The notes under the pieces are model-generated. The model was not told where the DNA came from, made no database searches, and was given only the letters and a program-made list of their open reading frames with translations. 11,783 nt of DNA from Polyrhizophydium stewartii (taxonomy: Eukaryota; Chytridiomycota; Chytridiomycetes; Rhizophydiales), in assembly GCA_027604665.1 (NCBI GenBank), contig JADGIZ010000564.1, positions 1 to 11,783 of the forward strand, in the 5' to 3' direction. The position numbers and the translations under genes were made by a program. This document shows positions 9,101 to 11,783 of this stretch, in pieces (within the stretch, counting starts at the first letter, position 1; each line of letters opens with the position of its first letter).

Positions 9101-10408
9101 CCACACGGATGCCGCCAACTCGGCCATCGACGAGGACCTTGTCGCGCTGCCAGCCGCCCTCGAGAAGCTGATGGCCGACGCAGACAACAAGCTAAATGTC
9201 GAGTCGCAGTGAGTGCCTTCCTTGTACACAGTTCAACTGATTGCGCAAAGGCTGACCATTGCTGCGTCCTACGCTGGTGGATACGATCGCGGCGCATCGG
9301 AGCCAGGCGACTCGAGACGCTGCACGCCATCGAGCGATATGGCAGCGAGCTGATTGGGGCCGCGCCAGAAAACATGCGCGAGCGGCTGCGCCTGATGCTC
9401 GACGCAACCAAGCAGTCGCTCGACAGCGCGCTCGGAAAGCACCTGCCTGTCTCGCGCGAGTGGGCGGTCAATCCCGAAGAGGTTGAGTTTCTCGCATCGC
9501 GGCCGTTCAATAAGGGCAGCTTTGGCACGATACACCTGGCCAAGTGGAACGGCCGCCATGTCGCGGCCAAGGTCGTGCTCAGTGGCGGCAAGAAGAGCAC
9601 CATCGAGGCGCTCGAGCGCGAGATCTTTGTGTGGTTCCCGCTGCAGCACGAGAACGTGCTACCGCTGCTGCGCGTGTGCTTCAACGCGGAGCACCCCTTC
9701 TTTGTTATGCCGCTGATGCGCGATGATGCGCGCGATACGGTGTGCAAGCGACCCGACATGAGCGCCAAGGAGCGCATCGGCATCCTGCTCGACACGGCGC
9801 GCGGCATGCAGTATCTGCACGAGCGCCAGCCACCTGTGATCCACGGTGATATCAAAGCAAACAACGTCTTGATTGGTACGTCGCATGGAAGCAGCGCTGC
9901 ATGTGCGCGCATCGCCCGCTGACGAGTTTTGATGCAAGGCGAGGACGGACGGGCACGGATCTGCGACTTTGGACTGTCGTTTGTCAGGGCGGGTCCGGGC
10001 GATGCTGCCGAGCATCGCACAGGCGCCGTGCGCTGGATGGCACCCGAGGTGCACGAGCGAGACTACAACATCGACTTTCCGTCGGACGTGTTCTCGTTTT
10101 CCATGACGGCCGTCGAGGTCTTCACGGGCGAGGTGCCCTTTGCGGAGGAGCAGGTCGACGACATTGTCGGCGATTGGATCAGGGAGGGCGAGCGGCCGGA
10201 CCAGCCCGACAATCTGCCGGACGATTTATGGCTCGTCATGGAGGAGTGCTGGAAGCAGCTGCCCAGCGAGCGGCCCGTGTTCCGCCAGGTCGTCAAGATG
10301 CTCGAGGCGATCCTCGATCCTCCTGTCGTTGCTGCCGTTGAGTCTGTTGTGCAAGCAGAAGAGATTTCCGATGCCGCGCCGGCCGTTGCGCCATCTGCCG
10401 AGCCCTGA
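5281..10408 (+). CDS. Triple-module TKL-like kinase: pseudokinase-pseudokinase-kinase, predicted N-myristoylated, 1457 aa in ten exons
   Basis: Exons: 5281-5637, 5710-5840, 5926-6494, 6572-7278, 7374-7504, 7594-8162, 8241-8980, 9078-9208, 9307-9875, 9939-10408 (TGA). They sum to 4374 nt with every phase closing. The protein is three copies of a unit, each a helical segment of about 200 residues followed by a TKL-like kinase domain (residues about 222-502, 691-971, 1171-1446 including C-terminal edges). Domain 1 has R251 for the ATP-binding Lys and N344 for the catalytic Asp. Domain 2 has K720 but S813 for Asp. Domain 3 has K1200, D1293, N1298 and DFG at 1311-1313. It starts MGNKQSS (Gly2, Ser6), a good N-myristoylation context, followed by a basic patch (KKLGARRKR), suggesting membrane association. 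The tail is a short Ala/Val/Glu-rich stretch. I do not recognise a named orthologue. The alternative is separate transcripts per unit, but no stop codon or start signal separates the units. Exon 7 may use a GC donor (8981) or a GT donor six bases later, differing by two residues. Confidence 0.88.
6101..6942 (+). other. Kinase domain 1, predicted pseudokinase
   Basis: The fold signature is present: HPNVLKLLG after helix C, GMQYLHE, DFG (residues 362-364), NAPEV, and PSDVFAFAMTAIEVLTGERPF. The glycine loop is degraded (RLSKSSFIRV), the VAIK lysine is arginine (IVVR, R251), and the HRD-loop motif reads HGNLEAAN, with the catalytic Asp changed to N344 and the following Lys to Glu, while the Asn (349) remains. 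The intron at 6495-6571 lies between the catalytic loop and DFG. Confidence 0.85.
6943..7768 (+). other. Module 2 helical segment
   Basis: This segment links pseudokinase 1 to pseudokinase 2 (residues about 476-690). It is Ala/Leu-rich and helical in character, is interrupted by a phase-0 intron (7279-7373) and a phase-2 intron (7505-7593) at the same places as module 1, and contains the 131-nt exon 7374-7504 (AAHLAIELD to KKFDVQTQ). No known enzymatic motif is visible. Confidence 0.7.
7769..8614 (+). other. Kinase domain 2, predicted catalytically impaired but ATP-binding-competent
   Basis: The glycine loop is intact (IGEGGFGEVYPARW), the VAIK lysine is present (VAVKVF, K720), and DFG is present (831-833). 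The catalytic loop reads HGSLKAKA: the catalytic Asp is S813 and the metal-binding Asn is A818. The acceptor at 8239-8240 was chosen because it restores the frame and the same D/G-E-T/D-G segment before DFG as in the other modules; the nearer AG at 8217-8218 would shift the frame. Confidence 0.85.
8615..9481 (+). other. Module 3 helical segment
   Basis: This is the counterpart of the other two helical segments (residues about 945-1170), linking pseudokinase 2 to the terminal kinase. It includes the 131-nt exon 9078-9208 (SARLDAQVHT to KLNVESQ) and the opening of exon 9 (RLETLHAIER). Its first exon part is 33 nt longer than in module 2, the only visible length change in the shared exons other than at the ends of the gene. 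Confidence 0.7.
9482..10312 (+). other. Kinase domain 3, predicted active
   Basis: All core catalytic residues are present: the loop NKGSFGTI (first Gly replaced by Asn, the other two kept), VAAKVV lysine K1200, a Glu-containing helix C (EREIFVW), the catalytic loop HGDIKANN with D1293, K1295 and N1298, DFG at 1311-1313, and RWMAPEV. The HGD in place of HRD is common in this TKL-like group and lacks the activation-loop-linked arginine. Tyr/Ser/Thr specificity cannot be decided by eye; the TKL character suggests Ser/Thr. Confidence 0.87.
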
Positions 10409-10705
10409 CGCTCGCACCAGCCGATTGGCTCACAAGCGACGTCGAGCGCAGGCGGTCATTTGCAGGCATCAGGTCTTTATAGCTGCCACCGCAGCGCAGT
10501 GTGGATCGAATGAAGTTTACTATTGGAGTAGACGGTTGGCGCCGAGACACGCTGTATGGCACCGAGCAGCAGCGATCCGGGAGGAGCAGCCACTGTCGGG
10601 GAGTAATGAAGAGGATGCTCAATCAGCTTTGGCCAAGGCCGCAAAAAGAGGTGGGCTGAAAACCAGCCGTATGTAAAAAAAAAAAAACAAGGGCGGGCTG
10701 GCGGT
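10409..10705. other. Convergent 3' intergenic region between the kinase and SH3-protein genes
   Basis: 297 bp between the TGA of the kinase gene and the stop of the SH3-protein gene. I see no supported reading frame, tRNA or AATAAA signal. The only distinct element is the A13 tract at 10675-10687. It presumably holds both 3' UTRs. Confidence 0.65.
10675..10687. repeat. A13/T13 homopolymer tract in the SH3-gene 3' region
   Basis: Thirteen consecutive A on the + strand, i.e. a T run starting about 18 bases after the stop codon of the minus-strand SH3 gene. It could contribute to 3'-end formation of that gene; its exact length may be affected by sequencing error. Confidence 0.7.
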
Positions 10706-11496
10706 TTAGTCGATCTGGGTGATGCATGCGACGGGCAAAATGCCCTCTTGTCTCGTGGTCTCGTTCTTGCCCTGCGCGGCGAGCAGTCCAACGAGCAGTG
10801 TGATCAGCACCGGCGCACAGCAGCACAGACAGCCAGCACCGGCGCAGTACGCACCTTGGCCCAGCCGTCGTTGAACAGCAGGTCAAGCACAATCGAGTCG
10901 CCAACGCGCAAGCGCAGCTCATCCGACGCCGACGGCTCGTAGTCGGTCGTGACGACAAACTTCTTTTCCAGGATCGTGCCAACGTCCGGGACGGTGGACT
11001 CCTTGGAGTTGGGGCGGGCGATGCTGAGGAACGCGCGCGGGCCGGATCCTGAGTTTCCGGGGACGCCATAGTCGCCCGAGCGCGACCGGCGCTGGCGAAT
11101 CCCAACCACAACAACAGCCGCGATAATCAGGGCCGCCACCACGGTTGCGCAGACGGAGATGCCGATGATGGCGCCGGTGGAGAGGCCACCGCTGGATGAG
11201 GCTTGCGCGTCCGGCTGGCTGCCGTTCCCAGTGCCTGCGGGCGGTGATGAGCTTGATGACGTGCTCGAGGGTCCGTTTTGGCCTGTCCGGGAGGTGGATT
11301 GTCCGGCCGACGTCGTTGAAGAGGGTGACGACGCAGACGACGAGGGTGCATTGGAGCCTCCGGGCAGGCTGTTCTGGAAGCAAAAGCTCGCATAGCCAGA
11401 GGCCGGGTCTGTGCACTGGATCACGCAGTTGTTTTGCAAGTTCCATGTGCCTGCGGGCGGTGCGGCGGCAGGGTCGGGGCAGCGCCGGGCGATCAT
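10706..11496 (-). CDS. Single-pass membrane protein with extracellular Cys-containing head, Ser/Thr/Gly/Pro-rich stalk and cytoplasmic SH3 domain (5' end uncertain)
   Basis: Minus-strand exons 11496-10855 and 10771-10706 (TAA) join in phase 0 across an 83-nt intron with a GTGCGT donor and CTGAT branch motif, giving 235 residues from the ATG at 11496. The N-terminal part has four cysteines in a short head (RRCPDP, NNCVIQC, SFCF), then a Ser/Thr/Gly/Pro-rich stalk (about 45-105) likely to be O-glycosylated, a transmembrane helix (about 108-133), a basic stop-transfer RQRRSR, a linker, and an SH3 domain (about 178-233: DYEPSASDELRLRVGD, NDGWAKGKNETTRQEG, ILPVACI). The topology implies a plasma-membrane protein that recruits proline-rich partners inside the cell. 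No signal peptide follows the ATG at 11496, so an upstream exon is likely. The function is not known. Confidence 0.85.
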
Positions 11497-11783
11497 TCTT
11501 CGTCAGCACCAGATCGGAATGTAACAACTGGCGAAGCACACAACGGCGGACAGCACAGCGCAGGGACACAGCAGCGGCGGCCAAGCAGGCCGCGGCGGGC
11601 TGCGCCATGCCGCCGTCGCGGGCGCGGCGCGGCCGGCGTCCCCGGCATGGATGCTCTCGGTCCCAGCTGCTGCCGCCGACCCGCGGCGGGGTCAAGCCGC
11701 CACGCAGGCGGGGCTCGGCTGTCGCAGCCGCCTGCTCAAGCATCCATGGCTCGGCCGGTCGCGGAGCAAGGCGGGGGCGGGCC
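11497..11783 (-). other. Region upstream of the SH3 gene, with a tentative signal-peptide exon
   Basis: Very GC-rich. An ATG at 11608 (- strand) opens MAQPAAACLAAAA, a short hydrophobic stretch that could be a signal peptide core. Joining 11608-11568 to an acceptor just before 11497 (AAG, with a GCTGAC branch motif about 10 nt upstream) closes the phase and gives a cleavable-looking N-terminus. The donor (GTCCCT) is weak and the 70-nt intron is unproven, so this exon is not included in the CDS. The frame of the 11496 ATG hits a TGA nine bases upstream, so direct extension is impossible. I see nothing else supportable here. Confidence 0.3.

Noticed and set aside
5281..10408. Three separate tandem kinase genes
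   Set aside because: There are no stop codons, start codons in a suitable context or gaps between modules; exon phases run through continuously, and the conserved phase-0 introns lie inside the linking segments.
10409..10705. tRNA or small RNA gene in the kinase/SH3 intergenic gap
   Set aside because: No tRNA B-box-like sequence or stable cloverleaf could be recognised by eye.
1..11783. Transposon, viral insertion or CRISPR array
   Set aside because: No transposase, integrase, reverse transcriptase, terminal repeat or spaced direct-repeat array was seen; the repeated DNA is either simple microsatellite or the internal kinase duplication.

Overview
This window is nuclear DNA from a GC-rich, intron-dense, gene-dense eukaryote, most likely an early-diverging fungus of the chytrid type. 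The grounds are short spliceosomal introns (about 60-150 nt) with GTGCGT/GTGAGT donors and a near-constant CTGAC/CTGAT branch-site motif, four tightly packed genes, fungal-type ISWI and Rrp4 proteins, and a single-pass membrane protein with a cytoplasmic SH3 domain of a kind I associate with fungi. The taxon is inferred; no marker gene is present. All coding sequence is split by introns, so the gene models below were built by joining reading frames at splice sites and checking reading phase and family conservation.

Layout. (1) 229-3270, + strand: the C-terminal 608 residues of an ISWI chromatin-remodelling ATPase in 13 exons, including a 10-nt microexon. Bases 1-228 look like the 3' part of a long upstream intron rich in TTG repeats. 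(2) 3548-5043, - strand: a complete seven-exon gene for the RNA exosome cap subunit Rrp4 (EXOSC2), 309 aa, convergent with ISWI. (3) 5281-10408, + strand, divergent from RRP4 across a 237-bp shared promoter region: one ten-exon gene predicted to encode a 1457-aa protein with three tandem copies of a module, each a helical segment followed by a TKL-like kinase domain. (4) 10706-11496 or beyond, - strand, convergent with the kinase gene: a membrane-anchored SH3 protein whose 5' end (signal peptide exon) is unresolved.

The highlight is gene 3. Exons 2, 5 and 8 are each exactly 131 nt, exons 3, 6 and 9 are each exactly 569 nt, and the introns recur in the same order of phases (0, 2, 1), so the gene arose by repeated internal duplication of an intron-containing module. 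The first kinase domain has lost the ATP-binding lysine and the catalytic aspartate. The second keeps the lysine and glycine loop but has lost the catalytic aspartate and the following asparagine. The third keeps all of the core residues. The protein begins with an N-myristoylation-type sequence. The result is a pseudokinase-pseudokinase-kinase chain, probably membrane-tethered, formally similar to JAK kinases and plant tandem kinase proteins. The helical segment before each kinase resembles, by pattern only, the four-helix-bundle-plus-kinase layout of MLKL.

ISWI and RRP4 are housekeeping genes (nucleosome spacing; 3'-5' RNA decay). Nothing in the sequence ties them functionally to the kinase gene. 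The SH3 membrane protein could in principle belong to the same surface-signalling world as the kinase, but that rests on adjacency alone.
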